From Atopobiaceae bacterium UBA7016 (GTDB taxonomy: Bacteria; Actinomycetota; Coriobacteriia; Coriobacteriales; Atopobiaceae): 6,564 nucleotides of DNA. Position numbers and translations under genes: made by a program. The DNA is taken from the NCBI GenBank assembly GCA_002449555.1, contig DJXA01000073.1:1-6564 (forward strand). Direction: 5' to 3'. A model generated the notes under the pieces. It was not told where the DNA came from. It saw only the letters and a program-made list of their open reading frames with translations, and made no database searches. Positions within the stretch are counted from its first letter, which is position 1; each line of letters begins with the position of its first letter. This document shows positions 1-6,316 of the stretch, piece by piece.

Positions 1-247
1 CGGCCATGGGGATGACGTCGCAGGGCACGCCGGCGGCCTTGGCCTTGGCCTGCATCTGGGCCTTCATGTAACCGACCTGCGGGCCGAGCAGCGCGCAGTC
101 GATGCCGGTGATGTGCTGGTCGAACTCGCCCACGGGGTAGGCGACGATGTCGACCTCGGTGCCCTCGGCCTCGGCGGCCTCGATCATCTTGCGGACGAGG
201 AGCGAGGTGGACATGCCGGCGGCGCAGAACAGACGGATGGTGAGCAT
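1..247 (-). CDS. PTS system IIB component, lactose/cellobiose family (partial, 3' end outside window)
   Basis: This is the cytoplasmic phosphocarrier of a sugar phosphotransferase system, which passes phosphate from IIA to the sugar held by membrane IIC. Seen: 82 complete codons beginning MLTIRLFCAAGMSTSLLV. This is the family's opening beta strand followed by the phosphate-binding loop, with the phosphorylated cysteine at residue 8. Later LLGPQVGYM (around residues 56-64) matches the conserved central strand of the cellobiose/chitobiose IIB fold. Family members are about 100 residues, so roughly 20 are missing beyond the left edge. The ATG at 247-245 follows AAAGGA (minus strand, about 259-254) at a suitable distance. 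Among the first 30 codons only one (CGT) ends in A or T, a bias that suggests high expression. It reads away from the GntR gene and probably heads a IIB/IIC/IIA or glycosidase operon. The sugar cannot be fixed from IIB alone; beta-glucosides, lactose and chitobiose are all possible. Confidence 0.93.
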   Translation of the reverse strand, partial: MLTIRLFCAAGMSTSLLVRKMIEAAEAEGTEVDIVAYPVGEFDQHITGIDCALLGPQVGYMKAQMQAKAKAAGVPCDVIPMA

Positions 248-272
248 TGCGGTTCCTTTCTACTTCTCCTAA

Positions 273-297
273 ATCTGATGGAAAAAGCCATACAGAT
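273..297 (-). promoter_or_regulatory. Hairpin in the predicted leader of the PTS mRNA
   Basis: On the plus strand ATCTG (273-277) pairs with CAGAT (293-297), and ATGG (278-281) pairs with CCAT (288-291). One base (292) is bulged and the loop has six bases (282-287). The nine-pair stem lies directly upstream of the PTS ribosome binding site, in what should be the untranslated leader. It does not resemble a BglG-type antiterminator target that I know. It could be a stability or attenuation element, or an operator read as DNA. Confidence 0.4.
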
Positions 298-305
298 GAA
301 AATTA

Positions 306-335
306 GGCATGTCTTTTTTTGCTGCGGAACATGCC
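306..335. promoter_or_regulatory. Perfect 7-bp inverted repeat, candidate operator
   Basis: GGCATGT (306-312) and ACATGCC (329-335) are exact reverse complements with half-site centres 23 bases apart, about two helical turns. The site would lie across the start of transcription of the PTS promoter proposed at 344-371, where a repressor would block initiation. The binding protein is unknown. The sequence differs from the CTAG-centred palindrome in front of the GntR gene, so it may belong to another regulator. Confidence 0.35.
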
Positions 336-343
336 CATCACAC

Positions 344-371
344 AATTTACATGAATGTGGCAAATTTGCAA
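344..371 (-). promoter_or_regulatory. Candidate promoter for the PTS operon
   Basis: On the minus strand TTGCAA (371-366) is followed after 16 bases by TAAATT (349-344), a moderate match to a housekeeping sigma-factor promoter. Transcription would begin near 337 and give a leader of about 90 bases containing the hairpin at 273-297. The -35 hexamer lies inside the inverted repeat at 357-386, which would make it easy to control by a bound protein. The consensus is weak enough that another start is possible. Confidence 0.33.
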
Positions 372-386
372 GCGTTATTTTGCCAC
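357..386. promoter_or_regulatory. Perfect 8-bp inverted repeat, candidate operator
   Basis: GTGGCAAA (357-364) and TTTGCCAC (379-386) are exact reverse complements with centres 22 bases apart. Nested in it is the 10-base palindrome GCAAATTTGC (360-369). The repeat covers the candidate -35 of the PTS promoter. The two-turn spacing suits a dimeric DNA-binding protein, but nothing in the window identifies it. Confidence 0.38.
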
Positions 387-673
387 GGGACAGGTGTTTT
401 TTAGCGCGATTGGCCCACTACGCCATCTACCTGCGGCGAATTAGCTGACGACCATCTGCGTGATTCTCAAAAGAGAGAGGGCAGTCGGTGCAAGCAGGTT
501 CTACGGCATGATAATGAGGTCCCAACGTCCCAGCCCCGCCTTCGTGGGTAGCGCTCGTCTCGCATCGCCTCTGTGCATGCTCAAGCGCATATCGAGACAT
601 ATCTATTTGAATCTGTAAACATGTCTTTTCAGTTTCGAGCTCATCATGGCAAAGGCCAAGTGAAAAATACTTT

Positions 674-689
674 ACTTACCTAGTCAAGT
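674..689. promoter_or_regulatory. Candidate GntR/HutC-type operator
   Basis: ACTTACCTAGTCAAGT is a 16-base imperfect palindrome (6 of 8 base pairs symmetric) centred on CTAG. HutC-subfamily regulators such as DasR bind a 16-base palindrome of the form ACTGGTCTAGACCAGT; 11 of 16 positions agree. The site is about 15 bases before the GntR ribosome binding site, where binding would repress the regulator's own gene. That the GntR protein binds here is inference. Confidence 0.42.
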
Positions 690-704
690 TGGCATCGGCT
701 CTCT

Positions 705-712
705 GGAAGGAG
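705..712 (+). promoter_or_regulatory. Ribosome binding site that sets the GntR start
   Basis: GGAAGGAG is a strong Shine-Dalgarno sequence lying three bases before the ATG at 716 and six before the ATG at 719. It excludes the in-frame TTG at 689, which would place this sequence inside the gene. Confidence 0.75.
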
Positions 713-718
713 CCCATG

Positions 719-1438
719 ATGCATAAGTACATGACCATCGTGATGGACATCCGTCATAAGATCGCCTCTGGCGAATTCTCCCAGGGCGAGAAGCTGCCCA
801 CGATTCCGCAGCTTTGCGAGCAGTATGGCGTCAGCAAGATTACCGTGAAGCGTGCAATGGACGACCTTGAGTCACTCGGCCTCGTTGCACGGCGTCGCGG
901 GTCGGGCACCTTCGTGAAAGGTATGGCCGGCACGAGCACCCTCACTGGCGCGCGCAAGGACTACGACCACTACGAGAACGTCATCCCCGACTCGGAGATG
1001 CTCGGCACCAACATTACCCGCCAGGTGCACGAGTTCTTGGTGGTGCAACCGCCGACTGACATAGCCCAAATCCTCGACATGGACCCCGAGTCCTTTGCCT
1101 ATTACATTTGCCGCACCAGATTCTCTGACGGCATCCCCAACCGTGTTGAGCATACCTACGTGCCCGTGAAGGTGGCTCCCGAGCTCAAGCGCAGCGCAAT
1201 GGAAGGATCGCTCTATCGCTACGTGGAGGACCAGCTTGGGTTGAAGGTTGCCAGCGCCCACCGCGCCATCGGTGCCGTGCACCCCACGGTTGATGAAGCG
1301 CAGTGGCTGAACATTGATCCTCAGACGCCGCTCGTGTCGGTGCGGCAAGTGGGATACCTTGACGACGGCACGCCGTTTGAGGTCTCTACCTGCATCCATG
1401 CGCCAGGCTACGAGGTGTTCTCCGTCACGACAAAGTAG
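719..1438 (+). CDS. GntR/HutC-family transcriptional regulator with UTRA domain
   Basis: A DNA-binding repressor of the HutC subfamily. Seen: residues about 4-67 form a GntR winged helix-turn-helix, with LPTIPQLCEQYGVSKITVKR as the helix-turn-helix core and RRRGSGTFV (58-66) as the wing. From about residue 95 to the end is a UTRA effector domain, with the late pattern YLDDGTPFEVS typical of the fold. Its 239 residues are normal for the family. I chose the second of two adjacent ATGs (719) because its spacing to GGAAGGAG is better; 716 would add one methionine. Known for the family: sugar phosphates or similar small ligands bind UTRA and release the operator. Divergent placement opposite a PTS IIB gene makes control of that sugar operon the likely role, with autoregulation through the palindrome at 674-689. 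The exact effector is not readable from the sequence. Confidence 0.92.
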   Translation: MHKYMTIVMDIRHKIASGEFSQGEKLPTIPQLCEQYGVSKITVKRAMDDLESLGLVARRRGSGTFVKGMAGTSTLTGARKDYDHYENVIPDSEMLGTNITRQVHEFLVVQPPTDIAQILDMDPESFAYYICRTRFSDGIPNRVEHTYVPVKVAPELKRSAMEGSLYRYVEDQLGLKVASAHRAIGAVHPTVDEAQWLNIDPQTPLVSVRQVGYLDDGTPFEVSTCIHAPGYEVFSVTTK

Positions 1439-1450
1439 CACACGACTCCG

Positions 1451-1482
1451 CCACCGGGACCAGGAAGGACTGTCCTCGGTGG
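1451..1482 (+). terminator. Terminator-like hairpin after the GntR gene
   Basis: CCACCGGGAC (1451-1460) pairs with GTCC-T-CGGTGG (1472-1482), giving ten base pairs with one bulged T and an 11-base loop. It begins 13 bases after the GntR stop codon. The downstream tract (TTCAGTACATTTGTT) is T-rich but is not a clean T run, so the site may be a weak intrinsic terminator or an mRNA-stabilising structure. It separates the regulator from the helicase gene. Confidence 0.45.
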
Positions 1483-1507
1483 TTCAGTACATTTGTTCGT
1501 CTCCTTG

Positions 1508-1516
1508 TGCTATGCT
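1508..1516 (+). promoter_or_regulatory. Candidate extended -10 promoter for the helicase gene
   Basis: TGCTATGCT is an extended -10 element (TG, one base, TATGCT at 1511-1516) after the hairpin and before the helicase ribosome binding site. I see no good -35 at 16-18 bases. Initiation seven bases downstream would fall near 1523, leaving a very short leader that starts within or beside AAGGAGG, which is tight. Confidence 0.3.
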
Positions 1517-1533
1517 GGCGCAAGGAGGTTGCC

Positions 1534-3879
1534 ATGGATGTCTTTGATCGCTACGCGCCGTTTGTGCAGGACTTCATCTACGAGCACGGCTGGGAATCGC
1601 TTCGTGGCGTACAGGTTGCTGCTGCCGAAGCCATCTTCAACACCGATGACAACGTACTACTCACCGCGTCAACGGCCTCAGGAAAGACTGAGGCGGCGTT
1701 TTTCCCCATCCTGACCGAGTTTTGGGAGAATCCCCCAGCAACGGTGGGAGCCATCTATATCGGGCCTCTCAAGGCGCTCATCAACGACCAGTTTCTGCGT
1801 CTGGATGACCTCTGTGCCGAAGCAGGCATCAACGTCTGGCGCTGGCACGGAGACGTTTCGCCCTCGCACAAGAACCGCATGCTGAAGCACCCGTCGGGCA
1901 TCCTGCAGATTACGCCCGAGTCACTCGAGGCGCTGCTCCTACACAAGCACTCGGCCATCGCCTCGCTGTTTGGCGACTTGCGCTACGTGGTCATCGACGA
2001 GGTTCACTCGTTGCTGCGCGGAGACCGCGGCGGCCAATGCCTGGCCTGCATCGAGCGCCTCAGCCGGCTTGCGGGCGTCAAGCCGCGCCGCATCGGCCTT
2101 TCGGCCACCATCGGAGACCCGGAGGCCACCGGTCGCTACCTGTCGGCCGGCACCGGGCGCAGCTGCGTCATCCCGCGCGTCGAGGCCACGGGGCAGCGCT
2201 GGCGCGTAAGCATGGAGCACTACTACATCACCGGCGCGCAGGCGCCTGACCGCGTCCGTCCAGACGAGGACGTGTCAGCTCTTGCGCTCGCAGAGGCCGA
2301 GGTCTCGTACGAAACCCAGAATCAGCCCGCTGAGAGCCAGCCCATCCCCTCGCGCGAGGACTTGCCCGCTGAGGCCGAGGTCGCCACCTTGGCAAAGCCC
2401 GACCCTGAGGCGGCCTCTGACCAGGCGCCAGTTTGGGCTGACCCGGGCGTGGGCTACATCTTTGAGCACACCCGTGGCCGCAAGTGCCTCATCTTCTGCA
2501 ACTCGCGCGAAGAGGCTGAAGACGTCACCACCACGCTGCGCCAGTACTGCGAAGACCGCCACGAGCCTGACCGCTTTCTCATCCACCACGGCAACCTCTC
2601 GCAGTCCATCCGCGAGGGCGCCGAAGACCTCATGCGCGACGAGACCGTCCCCCTCACCACCGTGACCACGGCCACGCTTGAGCTGGGCATTGACATCGGA
2701 CGGCTGGAGCGCGCCTTCCAGATTGACGCGCCGTTCACCGTCTCATCCTTCCTGCAGCGCATGGGCCGCACCGGACGCCGCGGACAGCCACCTGAGATGT
2801 GGTTTGTCATGCGCGAGGAAGAGCCCGAACCCCGGGCACTTTTGCCTGAAACCATCCCTTGGAAGCTCCTGCAGGGCATTGCGTTGGTGCAGCTCTACCT
2901 TGAGGAACGCTGGGTGGAGCCGCCCAGTCTTGACCGCCTCCCCTACAGCCTGCTGTATCACCAGACCATGGCGACGCTGGCCAGCTGTGGCGAGCTGACA
3001 CCTGCGGCATTGGCCGAGCGCGTGCTCACGCTCACGCCGTTCCACCGCGTGAGCCTTGACGACTACCGCTGCCTGTTGCGGTACCTCATCGAGAAGGACC
3101 ACGTGCAGATCACGGAGTCTGGCGGGCTCATCGTGGGCCTCGCGGGCGAGCGCGTCACCAACAACTTCAAGTTCTACGCGGTGTTTGCCGAAAACATCGA
3201 GTACACCGTGCGCAGCGAGTCCCAAGAGCTGGGCACCATTGTGCAGCCGCCCCCGGTGGGAGAGCGCATCGCCATCGCAGGACATGTCTGGGTGGTGGAA
3301 GAGATCGACCACAAGCGCCACCTCATCGAAGCGACGCAGGTCAAGGGCAAGGTGCCGGCGTACTTCGGCGAGGTTGCCGGCGACATCAACACGCGCGTAC
3401 TCGAGCGCATGCGGCAAGCGCTGCAGGAAGACACGATCTACCCCTACCTCATGGAGAACGCCACCGCACGCCTGAAGCAGGCGCGACACGTGGCCGCAAA
3501 CGCCCACTTCACCGACGAGCCGCTCATCTGCATGGGTGGCAACGTGTGGTGCCTGCTCCCGTGGCTCGGCAGCTATGCCTTCCTCGCGCTTGAGCGGTTC
3601 CTCAAGATACGCTGTGCCGATCAGCTGGGACTGAAGGGCCTCTCGTCCTCACGCCCCTACTTCATGCAATTCAAAATGCAGGTAGACGCTGACGAGTTCT
3701 ACCGCATCGTCAAGGAGCAGGCAGAGCTGCCGCTTGACCCCATGGAGCTGCTCTACCCGGGCGAGGTCCCCTACTTCGACAAGTACGACGAGAACGTCCC
3801 GCCAGAGCTCATCCGCAAGGGCTTTGCGCTGGGTATCCTTGACGTTGACGGCATGCTCGCTCGTATAGCCGAGTGGTAA
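1534..3879 (+). CDS. Lhr-like superfamily 2 DEAD/DEAH-box helicase
   Basis: A 781-residue ATP-dependent nucleic-acid helicase, presumably cytoplasmic and acting in DNA or RNA repair or processing. Motifs in order: Q-motif-like RGVQ (24-27), Walker A TASGKT (47-52), Ia GPLKAL (77-82), Walker B DEVH (155-158), SAT (190-192), RecA2 entry LIFCNSREEAE (319-329), V TATLELGIDIG (379-389) and VI QRMGRTGRRG (408-417). All look intact. After the motor come a probable winged-helix segment (about 440-540) and a beta-rich stretch (about 555-640, VGERIAIAGHVWVVEEI) resembling the domain after the motor in Lhr-core proteins. It is much shorter than E. coli Lhr (about 1,500 residues). The ATG at 1534 follows AAGGAGG (1522-1528) by five bases; an upstream in-frame ATG at 1507 would put that sequence inside the gene and is rejected. 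Residues about 236-303 form a Glu/Pro/Ala/Gln-rich linker between the two RecA lobes. Among the first 30 codons 11 end in A or T, so it is less biased than galE. The biological substrate is unknown. Confidence 0.9.
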   Translation: MDVFDRYAPFVQDFIYEHGWESLRGVQVAAAEAIFNTDDNVLLTASTASGKTEAAFFPILTEFWENPPATVGAIYIGPLKALINDQFLRLDDLCAEAGINVWRWHGDVSPSHKNRMLKHPSGILQITPESLEALLLHKHSAIASLFGDLRYVVIDEVHSLLRGDRGGQCLACIERLSRLAGVKPRRIGLSATIGDPEATGRYLSAGTGRSCVIPRVEATGQRWRVSMEHYYITGAQAPDRVRPDEDVSALALAEAEVSYETQNQPAESQPIPSREDLPAEAEVATLAKPDPEAASDQAPVWADPGVGYIFEHTRGRKCLIFCNSREEAEDVTTTLRQYCEDRHEPDRFLIHHGNLSQSIREGAEDLMRDETVPLTTVTTATLELGIDIGRLERAFQIDAPFTVSSFLQRMGRTGRRGQPPEMWFVMREEEPEPRALLPETIPWKLLQGIALVQLYLEERWVEPPSLDRLPYSLLYHQTMATLASCGELTPAALAERVLTLTPFHRVSLDDYRCLLRYLIEKDHVQITESGGLIVGLAGERVTNNFKFYAVFAENIEYTVRSESQELGTIVQPPPVGERIAIAGHVWVVEEIDHKRHLIEATQVKGKVPAYFGEVAGDINTRVLERMRQALQEDTIYPYLMENATARLKQARHVAANAHFTDEPLICMGGNVWCLLPWLGSYAFLALERFLKIRCADQLGLKGLSSSRPYFMQFKMQVDADEFYRIVKEQAELPLDPMELLYPGEVPYFDKYDENVPPELIRKGFALGILDVDGMLARIAEW

Positions 3880-3882
3880 ACT
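3874..3882 (+). promoter_or_regulatory. Candidate extended -10 promoter for the small cysteine protein
   Basis: TGGTAAACT fits an extended -10 (TG, one base, TAAACT at 3877-3882) and overlaps the helicase stop codon TAA (3877-3879). Transcription would begin near 3889, giving a leader of about 28 bases. No convincing -35 is visible. Read-through from the helicase gene is an equally good explanation, because I see no strong terminator in the gap. Confidence 0.28.
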
Positions 3883-3916
3883 AGGATTTAACCCTGTACC
3901 GTCGTTGGGAGGCGCC

Positions 3917-4138
3917 ATGGCACGCAGCGTGCTCATCAAGGATACGACGCGCGAGGAGCGCATGCAGATTGTCGCCAAGGGCCTCGACTGGTGCGGAGAC
4001 TCAAGCTGCGAGCAATGCAGCGGCTGTAGCTTGGGCGTGGGCGCCATCGACAAGATGTACGCCCCCTACATTGATGGGTTTCTCGAGCTGGCAGAGGTCA
4101 ATATGCTGCACGCCGCGACCAAGTTCACACATGGCTAG
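3917..4138 (+). CDS. Small four-cysteine protein of unknown function
   Basis: A 73-residue soluble protein with no signal peptide or membrane segment. Its N-terminus (MARSVLIKDTTREERMQIV) is charged and probably helical. Residues 26-37 hold four cysteines spaced C-x4-C-x2-C-x2-C, and the C-terminal half (KMYAPYIDGFLELAEVNM) looks like an amphipathic helix. The ATG at 3917 follows GGGAGG (3907-3912) by four bases; an in-frame TTG at 3905 overlaps that sequence and is rejected. The clustered cysteines could hold zinc or an iron-sulfur cluster, which is inference. I recall short hypothetical proteins in Firmicutes and Coriobacteriia with a similar TREER opening and DMY..YIDG..EL pattern, of unproven function and sometimes given unreliable names. 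It lies 37 bases after the helicase and 45 before galE, all on the same strand. Its good ribosome binding site and reading-frame quality make it a real gene; its role is open. Confidence 0.82.
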   Translation: MARSVLIKDTTREERMQIVAKGLDWCGDSSCEQCSGCSLGVGAIDKMYAPYIDGFLELAEVNMLHAATKFTHG

Positions 4139-4146
4139 CGTATACT
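4138..4146 (+). promoter_or_regulatory. Candidate promoter -10 for galE operon
   Basis: TATACT (4141-4146), immediately after the stop codon of the small gene, is one base from the consensus TATAAT. Transcription would start near 4153, giving a leader of about 30 bases that contains GGAGGAA. The matching -35 is poor (TTCACA at 4124-4129 is too close), so recognition may lean on other contacts. The sharp rise in codon bias from the small gene to galE fits a separate, stronger promoter here. Confidence 0.45.
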
Positions 4147-4183
4147 TCTAAAGATTGTGACAAACAACTCTTTGGAGGAACAC

Positions 4184-5239
<1,056 letters not shown>

Positions 5240-5242
5240 GGC

Positions 5243-6289
5243 ATGGCAGGAGACCACGGCGCGCGTTTCGCCAGCTACCTTGAGCGCAGGCGCCCCCAGA
5301 TTGAGGACTTCCTTGCGCGGTTCACCCCGCGTCCTGAGGACATGACGGCTCACGTCACGCCCGATCTTTCGCGCTACCTCTACGAGCCGCTCGCGCGCTT
5401 CACAGCGAGCGGCGGCAAGCGTACGCGTCCCGTCCTGTGCCTCTTGGGCGCGCAGGCCGTGGGGATGGACCCCATCTGCGCGCTCTCTACCGCGGCAGCC
5501 GTGGAGTACTTCCAGAGCGCGGCGCTGATTCACGACGACATCGCAGACCGCAGCGAGATGCGCCGCGGCGAGCCCTGCCTGTACGTAAGCGACGGCACGG
5601 GCATAGCTATCAACGTGGGAGACCTTGCGCTTATCAACGTGTATGCGGGCCTTTTGATGGACAGCTCTCTGGACAACGAGACCTGCCTGCGCGTGCTGTG
5701 CGAGCTGACCTACATGGAGCAGAAGACGCTCGAGGGCCAGGCGCTGGACCTTGGCTGGGTGCGCGACGGCCGCTGGGACGTCACGGTGGATGACTATCTG
5801 TACATGGCCACGCACAAGACGGCCTATTACTCCGCCGCCACGCCGCTTGCCTGCGGTGCCATCTGCGCCTCCGGCACCGACGAGCAGGTGGACGCGCTGT
5901 TCTCGTTTGGCCTTGACGCCGGGCTGGCCTTCCAGCTGCAGGATGACCTGCTCAACCTGGTGGGAGACCCGGCAAAGCAGGGCAAGGACTTTCGCAGCGA
6001 CATCACCGAAGGCAAGCGCACCATGGCAGCCGTGTGGGCGCTCGCGCATCTTGAAGGGGATGACGCGGCGCGCCTGCAGCAGATTCTCGCCTCGGGCACG
6101 TCTGACGAGGCGGAGCTCGCCGAGGCAGTTGCGCTCATGGAGCGCGCTGGCGCCATCGAGCACGTGCGCCTGCACGCACAGATGCTCGTCGCGCAGGCAA
6201 AGGCCCACCTTGAAGGGGTGGACCTGAATGAAGAGGCGCGCGAGACGCTTCTTTCGATGGCAGACTTTTTTGTTGAGCGACTTGGATAG
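5243..6289 (+). CDS. All-trans polyprenyl diphosphate synthase
   Basis: Condenses isopentenyl diphosphate onto an allylic diphosphate to make a trans isoprenoid chain. Seen in 348 residues: GGKRTRP (57-63), the first aspartate-rich motif DDIAD (98-102) followed by RRG (107-109), GQALDL (165-170), KTAYY (192-196), the second aspartate-rich motif DDLLN (234-238) with GD at 241-242, and KDFRSDITEGKRT (248-260). The first motif has two residues between its aspartates, unlike the four in bacterial farnesyl synthases of the IspA type, and positions -4 and -5 before it are alanines. Both points favour a product longer than farnesyl, for example a menaquinone side chain or geranylgeranyl; this is inference. 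The second motif ends in Asn rather than Asp, a change seen in some geranylgeranyl synthases. The start lies three bases after the galE stop and its ribosome binding site (GAAGGG/TAAGG) overlaps the end of galE, so translation is probably coupled. Confidence 0.92.
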   Translation: MAGDHGARFASYLERRRPQIEDFLARFTPRPEDMTAHVTPDLSRYLYEPLARFTASGGKRTRPVLCLLGAQAVGMDPICALSTAAAVEYFQSAALIHDDIADRSEMRRGEPCLYVSDGTGIAINVGDLALINVYAGLLMDSSLDNETCLRVLCELTYMEQKTLEGQALDLGWVRDGRWDVTVDDYLYMATHKTAYYSAATPLACGAICASGTDEQVDALFSFGLDAGLAFQLQDDLLNLVGDPAKQGKDFRSDITEGKRTMAAVWALAHLEGDDAARLQQILASGTSDEAELAEAVALMERAGAIEHVRLHAQMLVAQAKAHLEGVDLNEEARETLLSMADFFVERLG

Positions 6290-6316
6290 GCCGCTCGTTC
6301 GACCCAGGAGAGAGAC

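Larger units (their letters stand above)
248..718. other. Divergent intergenic regulatory region
   Basis: About 470 bases separate the starts of the PTS IIB gene and the GntR gene, which are transcribed in opposite directions. The region is AT-richer than the genes around it, especially at 260-420 and 595-690. I find no coding sequence with a ribosome binding site, no tRNA and no riboswitch I recognise. It holds a leader hairpin (273-297), two perfect inverted repeats (306-335 and 357-386), a candidate PTS promoter, and a GntR-type palindrome (674-689). The 10-mer CATGTCTTTT occurs twice in the same orientation (308-317 and 620-629), once near each gene. Positions 430-595 are more GC-rich and I can assign nothing to them. 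Confidence 0.7.

Noticed and set aside
113..448. Open frame of 111 codons on the plus strand across the PTS start and the intergenic region
   Set aside because: It is antisense to the PTS IIB gene, has no ribosome binding site, and its second half is non-coding regulatory DNA in composition.
577..618. 13-codon frame (MLKRISRHIYLNL) in the divergent region, possible leader peptide
   Set aside because: No ribosome binding site before the ATG and no downstream attenuator; expected by chance in AT-richer DNA.
689..718. TTG start extending the GntR protein by ten residues
   Set aside because: The strong GGAAGGAG at 705-712 would then lie inside the gene, and the extra residues add nothing to the domain.
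872..1441. Long minus-strand frame opposite the GntR gene
   Set aside because: Shadow of a GC-rich gene; low-complexity His/Val/Arg-rich product with no recognisable domain, while the plus strand encodes a clear GntR protein.
2743..3507. 254-codon minus-strand frame opposite the helicase
   Set aside because: Shadow frame with no domain; the plus strand here carries helicase motif VI and C-terminal domains.
4157..4183. GTG start extending GalE by nine residues
   Set aside because: It lies before the clear GGAGGAA ribosome binding site, and GalE proteins normally begin a few residues before the VTGG loop.
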